This document shows positions 24,957 to 33,391 of a stretch of DNA of 64,000 nt, piece by piece. The notes under the pieces were generated by a model. It was not told the DNA's origin and did no database searches. It was given only the letters and a program-made list of their open reading frames with translations. Each line of letters opens with the position of its first letter. The stretch's first letter is position 1. A program made the position numbers and the translations under genes. This DNA comes from Ferrovibrio sp046297595 (GTDB taxonomy: Bacteria > Pseudomonadota > Alphaproteobacteria > Ferrovibrionales > Ferrovibrionaceae): positions 744,001 to 808,000 of the forward strand of contig NZ_JBKBHT010000001.1 in NCBI RefSeq assembly GCF_046297595.1, read 5' to 3'.

Positions 24957-25120
24957 GCAAGCCTAAGGTCTCGCCAGGTTGGTCCGGAGCAGGTGCCCGA
25001 ACCGGCCGGTCAGCGCCAAGCCGTCGGGGCTGGTCTCCCGGCGGCTAGTCTGTTGACGCTGCCCCCGCTCTGGCGGCCGCGATGGCGGCCGGGCGGGCGG
25101 CTACTCCCCAAAGGGTGCGC
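24957..25120 (-). ncRNA. yybP-ykoY manganese riboswitch aptamer
   Basis: On the minus strand the three conserved blocks appear in the right order. They are CTTTGGGGAGTAGCC (GGGGAGTAG at 25101-25109, the L1 metal site), GCGTCAACAGACTAG (complement of 25047-25057 and flanks) and GGCGAGACCTTAGGC (25101 partner side, 24961-24974). The intervening sequence forms strong GC helices. A short P1 with two mismatches can be drawn between CCTTTGG and CCTTAGG. It lies upstream of a UPF0016/GDT1 gene, a classic regulon member for this Mn2+ sensor. Confidence 0.93.
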
Positions 25121-25309
25121 CGCCTGTTTAGCCCGGATTGGCCTGCCGGACAAGCCGGCATTCTGCCGCTCCGGCCTGACGAATAGGTTCCCCTAGTCAT
25201 GAATTGATTGGAGATTTATCACAAGTTTGACACAGCGCCTGTCTTAGTCTGCCTCTGCCCTCCTGGTCCGCTCCCACGGTCCGCTCCCGCCAAATTCTGG
25301 AAAGCTGGC
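25121..25309. other. Divergent spacer between the Mn riboswitch and a lipoprotein gene
   Basis: The riboswitch leader transcript must start here on the minus strand, but I see no convincing -10/-35 pair. On the plus strand a consensus TTGACA occurs at 25227-25232 without a clear -10. Nothing else is recognised. Confidence 0.4.
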
Positions 25310-26059
25310 ATGATCATCACGCAAACCCTCCGTCGGGCATTTCTGCTGTCTGCAATGGTTTTGACGCTCACGGCCTGCGAAACCCGCTCGATATCAGACT
25401 CAGGCTACCGCGCCGACAACGGCCGTGCATCCAATCCATTCTATCGAGGCGAGTTATCTGCCCACGACATTCTCGGAATTGATCCCGAGCGCCAGATCTC
25501 GGAAGAAGATATCCGTAAGGCACTGGCAACCAAGCAACGACTGTCGGTGCGTAAAGGATCGGCCGTGATGCTGGTGCAATCGGGTACGCCTTTCCCTGAC
25601 CATGACATGGTTGCTGCGATGGAGCGCTACTACACGGTTGCGGTCTTTTCCGGCGTGCCACTGCCGAATGCACGCTCGGCCGCAGCAAATTCCGAGGCCG
25701 CGAGTTATGCCCAGATTTTCCGCCTTGCAGCAGCGAAGGGTGGCTATGAGACCATCATGGTTTATTGGGGAATGTTGGAATCCGCCACCGAGGGATCCGG
25801 CGGCAAAGCACTATCCTGGCTACCGATCATCGGCGGTTCGATCCCGGATCAGTCGCAGTTGATGCGGATCCGATTGATGGTCGCGGTCATCGACGTGGCC
25901 AGTGGTCAATGGGAGACCTTCACACCCGAACCCTTCGTAGACTCAAGCAGTAGCGCTGAACGGCGGCGCGCCATTTCCGATCAGGAACAGGTCGCCATGC
26001 TGAAAGGCAAGGCCTATAAGGCCGCGGCGGATACCCTAGTGCAGCGGTATAGCCGCTGA
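25310..26059 (+). CDS. Predicted lipoprotein of unknown function
   Basis: A 249-residue protein with a type-II signal peptide (MIITQTLRRAFLLSAMVLTL, lipobox LTAC). The mature protein has a helical start (GIDPERQISEEDIRKALATKQRLSVRKG) and a mixed domain with SAVMLVQSGTPFPDHDMVAAMERYYTVAVFSGVPLP and IRLMVAVIDVASGQWETFTPEPF. This pattern resembles periplasmic lipoproteins that build on a Rossmann-like CsgG/TolB-N type fold, but I cannot name the family. ATG 25310 follows GGAAAG; a 34-residue longer frame would bury the signal peptide. It stands alone. Confidence 0.82.
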   Translation: MIITQTLRRAFLLSAMVLTLTACETRSISDSGYRADNGRASNPFYRGELSAHDILGIDPERQISEEDIRKALATKQRLSVRKGSAVMLVQSGTPFPDHDMVAAMERYYTVAVFSGVPLPNARSAAANSEAASYAQIFRLAAAKGGYETIMVYWGMLESATEGSGGKALSWLPIIGGSIPDQSQLMRIRLMVAVIDVASGQWETFTPEPFVDSSSSAERRRAISDQEQVAMLKGKAYKAAADTLVQRYSR

Positions 26060-26142
26060 GACTGTACTGGCAGGATTGATCCAGCGCAGGGAAATCATCG
26101 GCTGCGCGTGGATAATGATGCCCACAGCCTGGAGCCTCAGCC

Positions 26143-26661
26143 ATGTCGACCCGATACCCAATCGCCCTGATCCTGCTGCACTGGCTGATCTTCCCGCTTA
26201 TGCTGAGCGCCTTCATCCTCGGCGAGGTGATGGAAGATTTGCCGCGTGGTGACATCCGGATCAGCGAGATGGGCTGGCATATCCTGGCCGGCCTGGCCAT
26301 GGCCGCCCTGCTGCTGCCGCGCATCGCCATCCGGCTGCGCGGCGTGCCACCGCTGCCGGCTGCAACACCTGTGCTGGAACTATGGCTGGCCCGGCTGGCG
26401 CATCTGGGCCTGTATGCTGTGATGCTGGTTCTCCCCATCACCGGCCTCGCCTCCATCCTTGCTGGCAAACGAACGGTTTCGGTATTGGGCCTGTTCGACC
26501 TGCCGAGCCTGACTTCGCTGCCCTGGCTGCACGAGGCAGCCGAGGCAATCCACGAAGGCGCGGCCAAGGTGTTCCTGCTGTTGCTGGCCCTGCATGTCGC
26601 AGCCGCATTCTGGCATGCCCTGATCCGGCGCGACGGCGTTTTCCGGCGCATCCTGCCCTGA
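26143..26661 (+). CDS. Cytochrome b561-family protein
   Basis: A 172-residue four-helix membrane protein. Haem-ligand histidines are present at the expected places: ILLHWLIF in helix 1, MGWHILAG in helix 2, EAIHEGAAKV in helix 4 and LALHVAAAFWH at its end. Bacterial b561 proteins pass electrons across the inner membrane, for instance as superoxide:ubiquinone oxidoreductase (CybB). There is no obvious operon partner. Confidence 0.9.
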   Translation: MSTRYPIALILLHWLIFPLMLSAFILGEVMEDLPRGDIRISEMGWHILAGLAMAALLLPRIAIRLRGVPPLPAATPVLELWLARLAHLGLYAVMLVLPITGLASILAGKRTVSVLGLFDLPSLTSLPWLHEAAEAIHEGAAKVFLLLLALHVAAAFWHALIRRDGVFRRILP

Positions 26662-26783
26662 CAGTTCGAACCCGGGCCGCCCGCCCCCCTTTACCCGGCG
26701 GAACATAAATAGAATTTGCAATCTCCGGTAAATGATCGTACCGATTCCAGAGGTCGGATTAAACCGCATCGGGAAAACCGGGC

Positions 26784-28331
26784 ATGGTCGCGCGCTGCAG
26801 AACCGTGGCGTTTCAGGGCATCGACGTCATGCCCGTGGATGTTCAGGTCCAGCTCTCCAACGGGCTGCCGGCCTTTGCTGTGGTTGGCCTAGCCGACAAA
26901 GCCGTCGGCGAAAGCCGTGAGCGCGTGCGCGGCGCTCTGGGCGCCCTGGGCCTATCGCTGCCGGCCAAACGGATCACCGTCAACCTCGCCCCGGCCGACC
27001 TGCCCAAGGAAGGCAGTCATTACGACCTACCCATCGCGCTGGCGCTGCTGGCCGCGATGAACGTGCTGCCGCCCGATGCGCTAGAAGGTTTTGTGGCTCT
27101 GGGCGAACTCGGCCTTGATGGCGCACTCGGCACGGTAAGTGGCGTGCTGCCGGCGGCGATCGCGGCCCATGGGGAGGATCGCGGCCTGATCTGTCCGGCC
27201 GCGCAGGGCAGCGAGGCGGCCTGGGCCGGCGATGCCGAACGCGTCGTGGCCGCCCCCACATTGCTGGCCCTGATCAATCATTTCCGCGGCAGCCAGGTGC
27301 TGTCCCCGCCCTCGACACGCAGCGTCGAACCGGCCAGCGAAACGATCCCAGACCTGCGCGACATCAAGGGACAGGAAAGCGCCAAGCGCGCGCTGGAGAT
27401 CGCCGCTGCCGGCGCCCATAACCTGCTGTTCATCGGCCCGCCCGGCGCTGGCAAATCGATGCTGGCCCAGCGCCTGCCCGGCATTCTGCCGCCGCTGGAT
27501 GCCAGTGAAATCCTGGAGGTGAGCATGATCGCGTCGCTGGCCGGCCAGATCAGCGAGGGACGGCTCACCCGACAGCGGCCCTTTCGTAACCCGCACCATT
27601 CCGCTTCGATGGCAGCCCTGATCGGCGGCGGCCATCGCGCGAAACCAGGCGAGGTAAGCCTGGCGCATCTGGGCGTGCTGTTTCTCGACGAACTGCCCGA
27701 ATTCAACCGCCAAGCCCTGGATGCCCTGCGCCAGCCGCTGGAAACCGGACAGGCGGTAGTCGCGCGTGCCAACGCCCATGTCAGTTACCCTGCGCGTATC
27801 CAACTGGTGGCGGCGATGAATCCCTGCCGCTGCGGCCATCTCGACGATCCGGCGCTGGCCTGCAGCCGCGCGCCGAAATGCGCCGGCGAATACCAGGCCC
27901 GCCTGTCCGGTCCACTGCTCGACCGCATCGACCTGACTCTGGAGGTGCCTGCCGTCAGTCCGGCCGACCTGAGCGCACCATCCACAGCGGAACCTTCTGC
28001 CACCGTGGCCGCCCGCGTGGCGATGGCACGCGATATCCAGCGCGACCGCTATGCCCATACCGGAAGCGGCGGCCTGTCGCGCGATGGCCGTCGCGTGGTG
28101 CGTACCAACGCCGAGGCCGATGGCGAATTGCTGGAACGTATCGCCATGCTGGACGCCGCCGGCCGCGAATTGCTGACCCAGGCAGCCAGCGCCATGCATC
28201 TCACCGCGCGCGGCTATCACCGTGTGCTGCGCGTGGCCCGTACACTGGCCGATCTGGAAGGGGTGGAGGCCGTGCGCCGCCCGCATGTGGCGGAGGCGCT
28301 GAGCTATCGCCGACTGGCCTTCGTCAGATAA
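26784..28331 (+). CDS. comM: ComM/YifB-type Mg-chelatase-like AAA+ ATPase
   Basis: A 515-residue protein with the three family parts: an N-terminal Lon-protease-like ChlI domain (VQVQLSNGLPAFAVVGLADKAVGESRERVR), the AAA+ core (Walker A GPPGAGKSMLAQRLPG, Walker B GVLFLDELPEF) and a C-terminal Mg_chelatase_C domain containing the four-cysteine PCRCG...CSRAPKC cluster. ComM is a helicase that promotes branch migration during integration of transformed DNA. It is widespread, and its presence does not by itself prove competence. It ends in a bidirectional terminator. Confidence 0.95.
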   Translation: MVARCRTVAFQGIDVMPVDVQVQLSNGLPAFAVVGLADKAVGESRERVRGALGALGLSLPAKRITVNLAPADLPKEGSHYDLPIALALLAAMNVLPPDALEGFVALGELGLDGALGTVSGVLPAAIAAHGEDRGLICPAAQGSEAAWAGDAERVVAAPTLLALINHFRGSQVLSPPSTRSVEPASETIPDLRDIKGQESAKRALEIAAAGAHNLLFIGPPGAGKSMLAQRLPGILPPLDASEILEVSMIASLAGQISEGRLTRQRPFRNPHHSASMAALIGGGHRAKPGEVSLAHLGVLFLDELPEFNRQALDALRQPLETGQAVVARANAHVSYPARIQLVAAMNPCRCGHLDDPALACSRAPKCAGEYQARLSGPLLDRIDLTLEVPAVSPADLSAPSTAEPSATVAARVAMARDIQRDRYAHTGSGGLSRDGRRVVRTNAEADGELLERIAMLDAAGRELLTQAASAMHLTARGYHRVLRVARTLADLEGVEAVRRPHVAEALSYRRLAFVR

Positions 28332-28333
28332 AT

Positions 28334-28361
28334 AAAAAGAGCGCCATGAAGGCGCTCTTTT
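28334..28361. terminator. Bidirectional intrinsic terminator between comM and cheW
   Basis: AAAAGAGCGCC (28335-28345) and GGCGCTCTTTT (28351-28361) are perfectly complementary around ATGAA, giving a T-run after the hairpin on both strands. It serves comM (plus) and the convergent cheW (minus). Confidence 0.93.
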
Positions 28362-28381
28362 CCTGTTTTATTGCCGGCCGA

Positions 28382-28873
28382 TCAGGCGGCCAGCAGCGGT
28401 GTTTCGATTGCCTCAAGCGTCCGGCTACCAACCAGAAGGTCGAGATCGAGCAGAGACACCATCCGCGTGTCGCGCGCCAGCAGGGCGGTAAGGAAGGCAT
28501 GATCCCCATCCATCCCGGTCTGCGGCACCGGTTGCAACTCGCGATCGGCCACCGAAAGAATGTCTGAGACCGCATCCACCAGCAGGCCGTAGAAGCCGCT
28601 TGCGGCCTCCACCACGATCACCACATGGATGGCACTCGGTATGCTGCGCTCTGCGCCGAGACGGATGCGCAGGTCGTAAATCGGCACGACCTGGCCGCGC
28701 AGGTTGATGATGCCGCGCACAGCCGCCGGGCTGTTGGGCAGCGGCGTCTCCACCGTCCAGCCACGGATTTCCCGTACGCTGAGGATGTCGATGCCGTATT
28801 CCTGCCCGGTCGCCGTAAAGGTGAGGTATTCGCGCACCTCATTCCCGGCTCCGCTTTCGATCCGCGTATCCAT
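28382..28873 (-). CDS. cheW: CheW-type chemotaxis coupling protein
   Basis: A 163-residue CheW-domain protein (YLTFTATGQEYGIDILSVREI, PAAVRGIINLRGQVVPIYDLRIRL, GLLVDAVSDILSV). It bridges chemoreceptors and the kinase CheA at the membrane or in cytoplasmic arrays. ATG 28873 overlaps the stop of the receptor gene as TGATG, so the two are translationally coupled. The five-residue longer frame is less likely. No cheA or cheY is in the window. Confidence 0.94.
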   Translation of the reverse strand: MDTRIESGAGNEVREYLTFTATGQEYGIDILSVREIRGWTVETPLPNSPAAVRGIINLRGQVVPIYDLRIRLGAERSIPSAIHVVIVVEAASGFYGLLVDAVSDILSVADRELQPVPQTGMDGDHAFLTALLARDTRMVSLLDLDLLVGSRTLEAIETPLLAA

Positions 28874-30711
28874 CAGAACTGCTCCCACTCGCTGGCATCG
28901 CCCTTCGGCACGGCATTGCCACGCGCGGCAGTCGTCTTCAGGGCCGGGACCGGCTTCGACACCGGACGCGTCTGGGGCACCGCTTTCAGCGCAGGACGGG
29001 AAACGGCCGGTCCGGAACGCACCGCCGCAGCCTGCCCGCTGACCTTGTAGCGTTGCACCAGCGCGGCCAGTTCCTCGGCCTGATTGGACAGCGACTGGGC
29101 CGAAGCCGAGGTCTCTTCCACCAGGGCGCCGTTGCGCTGGGTCATCTCGTCCATCTGGCCGACAGCCGTGTTGATCTGCTCCAGGCCCGAGGCCTGTTCG
29201 CGAGAGGCGGCGGCAATCTCGGCGACGATGTCGGAGACCTTTTTGATCGCCGAAACGATCTCGGCGAGCGACGAGCCGGCCTGATTCACCAGCGCTGCAC
29301 CGGTTTTCACCTGGCCGTTCGAAGTCTGGATCAAGGCCTTGATGTCCTTCGATGCATTGGCCGACCGCTGGGCCAGCGCACGCACTTCCTGCGCCACCAC
29401 GGCAAAGCCCTTGCCAGCCTCGCCGGCGCGGGCGGCTTCCACGCTGGCATTCAGCGCCAGCAGGTTGGTCTGGAACGCAATCTCGTCAATCAGGCCGATG
29501 ATGTCGGAAATCTTCTGCGCACTGGCTTCGATTTCATTCACCGCCGATACGGCATCGCGCACCACATTGCCACCCTTTTCGGCGGTGTCGCGCGCCGCAG
29601 TAGCCAACTGGCTGGCAGCCTGGGCATTGTCGGCATTCTGCTTCACCGTAGTAGTGACCTCGTGCATCGAGGCCGCCGTTTCTTCGATCGAAGCGGCCTG
29701 CGATTCCGTACGGCTGGCCAGATCCTGACTACCGGTGGAGATCTCGGCCGAAGCCGCGGCAATCGTCTCGGATGCTTCGCGGATGCCGCCGATGATGTCG
29801 CGCAGCGTATCGACCAGGTCGTTGACGCCTTCGCAGAGCGAGCGAATCTCGCCAGTCTTGCCGTCCAGATCTATGCGCAGGGTCAGATCGTTAGCTTTGG
29901 TGGCTTCCACCACAGACTGCACTTGCTGTACGGCCAGTTGCATCATCTGCGCGGCCTTGGTCTGCGCGGTGATATCGGTGGCGTATTTCACCACCTTGTA
30001 GGGCCGGCCATTGGCATCCATGATCGGGTTGTAACTGGCCTGGATCCATACTTCCCTGCCGCCCTTGGCAATACGCTTGTACTGGTTGGCATCATACTCG
30101 CCACGGCCCAGCTTCTCCCAGAAAGCTCGATATTCGGCACTTTCACGATAAGCCGGTTCGACGAACAGGCTGTGATGCTTGCCCTTCACTTCGTCCAGCG
30201 TGTAGCCCAGCGTCTTCAGGAAATTCTCATTGGCATGCAGAATAGTTCCATCCAGGGTGAACTCGATCACCGCCTGCGCCTTGTCGATGGCGGAAAGCTG
30301 GCCTTCGTAATTGGCCATCGTCATCTTTTGCTCGGTTATATCGGTCGCGAATTTGACGACCTTGTATGGCTTGCCGCGTTTGTCGAAAATCGGATTATAG
30401 CTGGCTTCGATCCACACTTCCTTGCCGCCCTTGGCAAGACGCTTGTACTGGCCCGCATCGAACTCGCCGCGGCCCAGCTTGGCCCAGAAGTCGCGATATT
30501 CGGCACTGGCACGATAAGCCGGGTCTACGAACAAGCTGTGATGCTGGCCCACGATCTCGTCGAGCGTGTAGCCCAGCGCCTTCAGGAAATTGGCGTTGGC
30601 ATGCAGAATTTTGCCATCCGGCGTGAATTCGATCACCGCCTGGGATTTGTTGATGGCGTCGAACTGAGCCCGCAGATCGCTGGTCGCCGACGCACCCGAA
30701 AACTGGAACAT
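28873..30711 (-). CDS. Soluble methyl-accepting chemotaxis protein with two PAS domains
   Basis: A 612-residue receptor without any transmembrane segment. Two tandem PAS domains (about residues 14-130 and 137-255) are near-copies of each other, each containing NFLK-LGYTLDE, HHSLFV-PAYR and EVW followed by ASYNPI and PYKVVK-ATDIT. A HAMP-like linker and a methyl-accepting coiled coil follow, with the hairpin tip EIAFQTNLLALNASVEAARAGEAGKGFAVVAQEVR. The C-terminus is EWEQF, resembling the CheR/CheB-docking pentapeptide NWETF. The architecture matches Aer/BdlA-type energy or redox sensors. The cofactor (haem or flavin) cannot be told. It forms an operon with cheW. Confidence 0.95.
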   Translation of the reverse strand: MFQFSGASATSDLRAQFDAINKSQAVIEFTPDGKILHANANFLKALGYTLDEIVGQHHSLFVDPAYRASAEYRDFWAKLGRGEFDAGQYKRLAKGGKEVWIEASYNPIFDKRGKPYKVVKFATDITEQKMTMANYEGQLSAIDKAQAVIEFTLDGTILHANENFLKTLGYTLDEVKGKHHSLFVEPAYRESAEYRAFWEKLGRGEYDANQYKRIAKGGREVWIQASYNPIMDANGRPYKVVKYATDITAQTKAAQMMQLAVQQVQSVVEATKANDLTLRIDLDGKTGEIRSLCEGVNDLVDTLRDIIGGIREASETIAAASAEISTGSQDLASRTESQAASIEETAASMHEVTTTVKQNADNAQAASQLATAARDTAEKGGNVVRDAVSAVNEIEASAQKISDIIGLIDEIAFQTNLLALNASVEAARAGEAGKGFAVVAQEVRALAQRSANASKDIKALIQTSNGQVKTGAALVNQAGSSLAEIVSAIKKVSDIVAEIAAASREQASGLEQINTAVGQMDEMTQRNGALVEETSASAQSLSNQAEELAALVQRYKVSGQAAAVRSGPAVSRPALKAVPQTRPVSKPVPALKTTAARGNAVPKGDASEWEQF

Positions 30712-30926
30712 TGCTGATCGTCCTTATTCATGTTCTTCCGGCGGGGCGCCGGTCGTTGCATTTTCATACGTATACAAAACCCTCTCGGATCGGAATGTTT
30801 TTATTCATTAATATCAATAAGTTACGAAAATGTAATTCATCCTTATGTTTCCATTGCTGGTTTCTTCGATACGCTCACGCCTAAACTCAGCGCCAGAATC
30901 GGATCGATAGGCGCAGGAAAACAACG
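30712..30926. other. A/T-rich divergent spacer
   Basis: This 215-base spacer separates the receptor gene and the enoyl reductase gene and is markedly more A/T-rich than its surroundings, especially 30770-30850. It should hold both promoters, but no -35/-10 pair stands out. Confidence 0.4.
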
Positions 30927-31925
30927 ATGATCAAAGCCGTCCGGTATTCGCAATTCGGCAAGGCCCACGAGGTGGCGGAACTGATCGAGTTGCCTGATCT
31001 GGCCGCACCCAACGAGGGCGAGGTGCTGATCGATGTAGAAGCTTCGCCGATCAATCCGGCCGACCTGCTGCAATTCGAGGGCAAATACGGCGCCGTGCAG
31101 CCAACATTGCCAGTGATGGCTGGCGGCGAGGGTGTGGGCATCGTGCGCGAAGTTGGCACGGGCGTGACGCATCTAAAGGCGGGCGACCGCGTGCTGCTGC
31201 TGTTTGCCGGGCGCGGCAACTGGCGCAGTAGCCTGGTCGCCAAGGCAGCAAGGCTGTTTGCATTGCCGTCTGGCGTCGATCCACTGCAGCTCGCCATGCT
31301 CACCGTCAACCCACCCACGGCGATGCTGATGCTGCAGAATTTCGCCAAACTGAAAAGCGGCGACTGGGTGATCCAGAATGCCGCCAATTCCGGCGTCGGC
31401 CACAGCGTGATCGCGCTGACCAAGCGCCGCGGCCTGCGCAGTATCAATGTGGTACGTCGGGCGGAGCTCGTGGACGAATTACGGACCATGGGCGCCGACA
31501 GCGTGTTGGTCGACGGCCCAGATTTGCCGACGCGCGTAAAAGCCCTGACCGGTGCCGACGCTCTGCCGAAACTCGCCATCGATGCCGTAGCCGGCGAGGC
31601 TACCGGCCGGCTGGCGCAATCACTGGCGGAAGGCGGCGTAGTGGTGAATTACGGCATGCTGTCGGGCCAGCCCTGCGCGATGCCGCCCGGCGACGTGGTA
31701 TTCCGTGACATCAGCCTGCGCGGCTTCTGGCTGGCGCGCTGGTTTGCCACTGCCGGGCCCGATGAAATGCACAAGGTTTATGGCGACCTCACGCGGCTGA
31801 TTGCCGATGGCACCATCCATGTCACGGTGGAAGCGACCTACCCGTTGGAGCGGATCAGAGATGCGCTGGCCCATGCCGCACGTGAGGGCCGCAAAGGCAA
31901 AATCCTGATCACACCCGGCCGCTAG
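30927..31925 (+). CDS. Zinc-free MDR enoyl-thioester reductase (MECR/Etr1-like)
   Basis: A 332-residue medium-chain dehydrogenase/reductase. It has ASPINPADLLQFEGKYG (substrate tyrosine in GKYG), AGGEGVGIVREVG, LTVNPPTAMLMLQ and the nucleotide loop NAANSGVGHSVIALTKRRGLRSINVVRR, whose arginines favour NADPH. The catalytic-zinc cysteine and histidine of alcohol dehydrogenases are missing, as in trans-2-enoyl-CoA/ACP reductases of the Etr1 group. It would reduce enoyl thioesters in fatty-acid metabolism. Annotation as a generic quinone oxidoreductase is the main alternative. Confidence 0.88.
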   Translation: MIKAVRYSQFGKAHEVAELIELPDLAAPNEGEVLIDVEASPINPADLLQFEGKYGAVQPTLPVMAGGEGVGIVREVGTGVTHLKAGDRVLLLFAGRGNWRSSLVAKAARLFALPSGVDPLQLAMLTVNPPTAMLMLQNFAKLKSGDWVIQNAANSGVGHSVIALTKRRGLRSINVVRRAELVDELRTMGADSVLVDGPDLPTRVKALTGADALPKLAIDAVAGEATGRLAQSLAEGGVVVNYGMLSGQPCAMPPGDVVFRDISLRGFWLARWFATAGPDEMHKVYGDLTRLIADGTIHVTVEATYPLERIRDALAHAAREGRKGKILITPGR

Positions 31926-31933
31926 GGCCGGGT

Positions 31934-32404
31934 TTATTCGCTTTCGGAGAGATAGATCGCGGCGAGAATCTTGTTCACCCTGCCATCTTCCATCAAAGGC
32001 AGAGCGAGTTTGTCCATCAGCAGATAATCGCGTGCCGAGGGACTGCCGCGCGAAATATAGATCGGTTTTCCGCTGCGGATGATCTGGCGATATTCCAACA
32101 TCGGCTTGTCGCCGATCCGGGACGCGCAATCGGCCACGCGCTGACCGGTCAGGTCAAAACCAAAAATGCGCACCAGCTCGGTTCCATACAGGCGATAGCG
32201 GGTATCTTCGCCGTCGCAGTCGATGATCATCAGATGCCCCAGCCAGGGCCGCAGTTCCTCGACCGTGAAATCGCCGCGCACCGGTGCCGGCCGGTCGCCC
32301 CGCTTTGTCTGCCACAGATCATACAGGGCGCGCAAAGCCGGATGACTGATCGCGAGTGCGCCAGCCTTGCCACCATTGCCGAATACCTGCCCGAACTGGA
32401 TCAT
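31934..32404 (-). CDS. PAS_5-domain protein
   Basis: A 156-residue cytoplasmic protein with the alphaproteobacterial PAS_5 pattern: HPALRALYDLWQTKRGDRPAPVRGDF, LRPWLGHLMIIDCDGEDTRYRLYGTELVRIFGFDLTGQRV and PLMEDGRVNKILAAIYLS. There is no output domain, so it probably acts through a partner. The ligand is unknown. It is convergent with the enoyl reductase gene, eight bases away. Confidence 0.85.
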   Translation of the reverse strand: MIQFGQVFGNGGKAGALAISHPALRALYDLWQTKRGDRPAPVRGDFTVEELRPWLGHLMIIDCDGEDTRYRLYGTELVRIFGFDLTGQRVADCASRIGDKPMLEYRQIIRSGKPIYISRGSPSARDYLLMDKLALPLMEDGRVNKILAAIYLSESE

Positions 32405-32496
32405 TTAGGACTCTTGCACCCATGCCACAAACGGCCGAACGCCGCTCGCGTTCCATGACTGGAGCGATTTTTACAGCCTGGCGGCGGAAATCCTGA

Positions 32497-32512
32497 ATTA
32501 CCATTCGGTAAT
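32497..32512. promoter_or_regulatory. ATTACC-N4-GGTAAT inverted repeat
   Basis: A perfect 6-4-6 inverted repeat sits in the 246-base divergent spacer between the PAS_5 and PPOX genes. It could be an operator. I see no other support, and the rest of the spacer shows nothing recognisable. Confidence 0.25.
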
Positions 32513-32650
32513 CTTGCTCCCCAGAAACGAAAGATTCCGTAATGCCTTGTGAATGAATTCCGCAGACATTTCCCGCCAAGGTCGATGGCCACCACAATCT
32601 CCCCGGGGCATAGTGCGTTCCGCCCCGCCTCCCCTGCCCAGGATCGCCCG

Positions 32651-33262
32651 ATGCCCTTCATAAGCTCCCTCGCCGAACTGGAAGCGCTGTATGGCGTTCC
32701 CCAGGAAACCTCAACCGTGAAGGAAATCGACTATATTTGCGCGGAATACAGGGCCTATATCGAAGCCTCTCCCTTCGTGACCCTGGCCACGGCCGGGCCG
32801 GAGGGGTTGGACTGCTCCCCGCGCGGCGACCGATCCGGCTGCGTGCGGGTGGCCGACGAGAAGACCCTGTTGCTGCCCGACCGGCGTGGCAATAACCGCA
32901 TCGATTCCCTGCGCAACATCATGCGCGATCCGCGCGTTGGGTTGCTGTTCCTGCTGCCCGGTCTGGGCAATACGCTGCGGGTGAACGGCCGCGCCAGGCT
33001 AAGCATCGCCCCCGATCTGCTGGCCTCTTTCGCGGTGGAGGAAAAAGCACCGCGCTCAGTGGCGGTGATCACGGTGGACGCCGTGTATTTCCAGTGCGCC
33101 CGGGCTGTGATCCGCGCTGAATTGTGGAACCCGTCCCGGCATCTGGCAAAAGACAGTCTGCCCAGTCCGGGCCAGATCCTGGCTGCCCTCAGCGAGCAGC
33201 GTATCGGTGGCGAGGAATACGACCGCACTTGGGCCGACCGTGCGCGGCAAACCATGTGGTAG
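32651..33262 (+). CDS. Pyridoxamine-5'-phosphate-oxidase-family flavoprotein (MSMEG_1061/DR2398 type)
   Basis: A 203-residue split-beta-barrel FMN protein. Recognisable parts are FVTLATAGPEGLDCSPRGDRSGCVRV, LLLPDRRGNNRIDSLRNIMRDPRVGLLFLLPGLGNTLRVNGRA and the C-terminal FQCARAVIRAELWNPSRHL of the DR2398-like subgroup. Members bind FMN or F420 and are thought to be oxidoreductases or detoxifying enzymes; the true substrate is unknown. ATG 32651 (MPFISSL) is chosen over a 34-residue proline-rich extension. Confidence 0.87.
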   Translation: MPFISSLAELEALYGVPQETSTVKEIDYICAEYRAYIEASPFVTLATAGPEGLDCSPRGDRSGCVRVADEKTLLLPDRRGNNRIDSLRNIMRDPRVGLLFLLPGLGNTLRVNGRARLSIAPDLLASFAVEEKAPRSVAVITVDAVYFQCARAVIRAELWNPSRHLAKDSLPSPGQILAALSEQRIGGEEYDRTWADRARQTMW

Positions 33263-33391
33263 CTCCGCCCTGTCAGCCCGTCTTTGCTGCTCCCAAAGCC
33301 ATAATCGATCATAGGCTTGCCGGCACGACTGGTATCCCCACGCTCCAGACGTTACAAAACCATGCTCCGTCCTGGTTTTCGAGTCACCGCC

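Noticed and set aside
27081..28286. A 401-codon minus-strand frame opposite comM.
   Set aside because: comM shows complete AAA+ motifs on the plus strand, and the antisense product has none.
29053..30717. A 554-codon open frame on the plus strand opposite the chemoreceptor gene.
   Set aside because: It is antisense to a gene with unmistakable PAS and MCP domains. The protein is rich in His/Gly/Asp with no domain pattern. High GC with strong third-position bias produces such frames.
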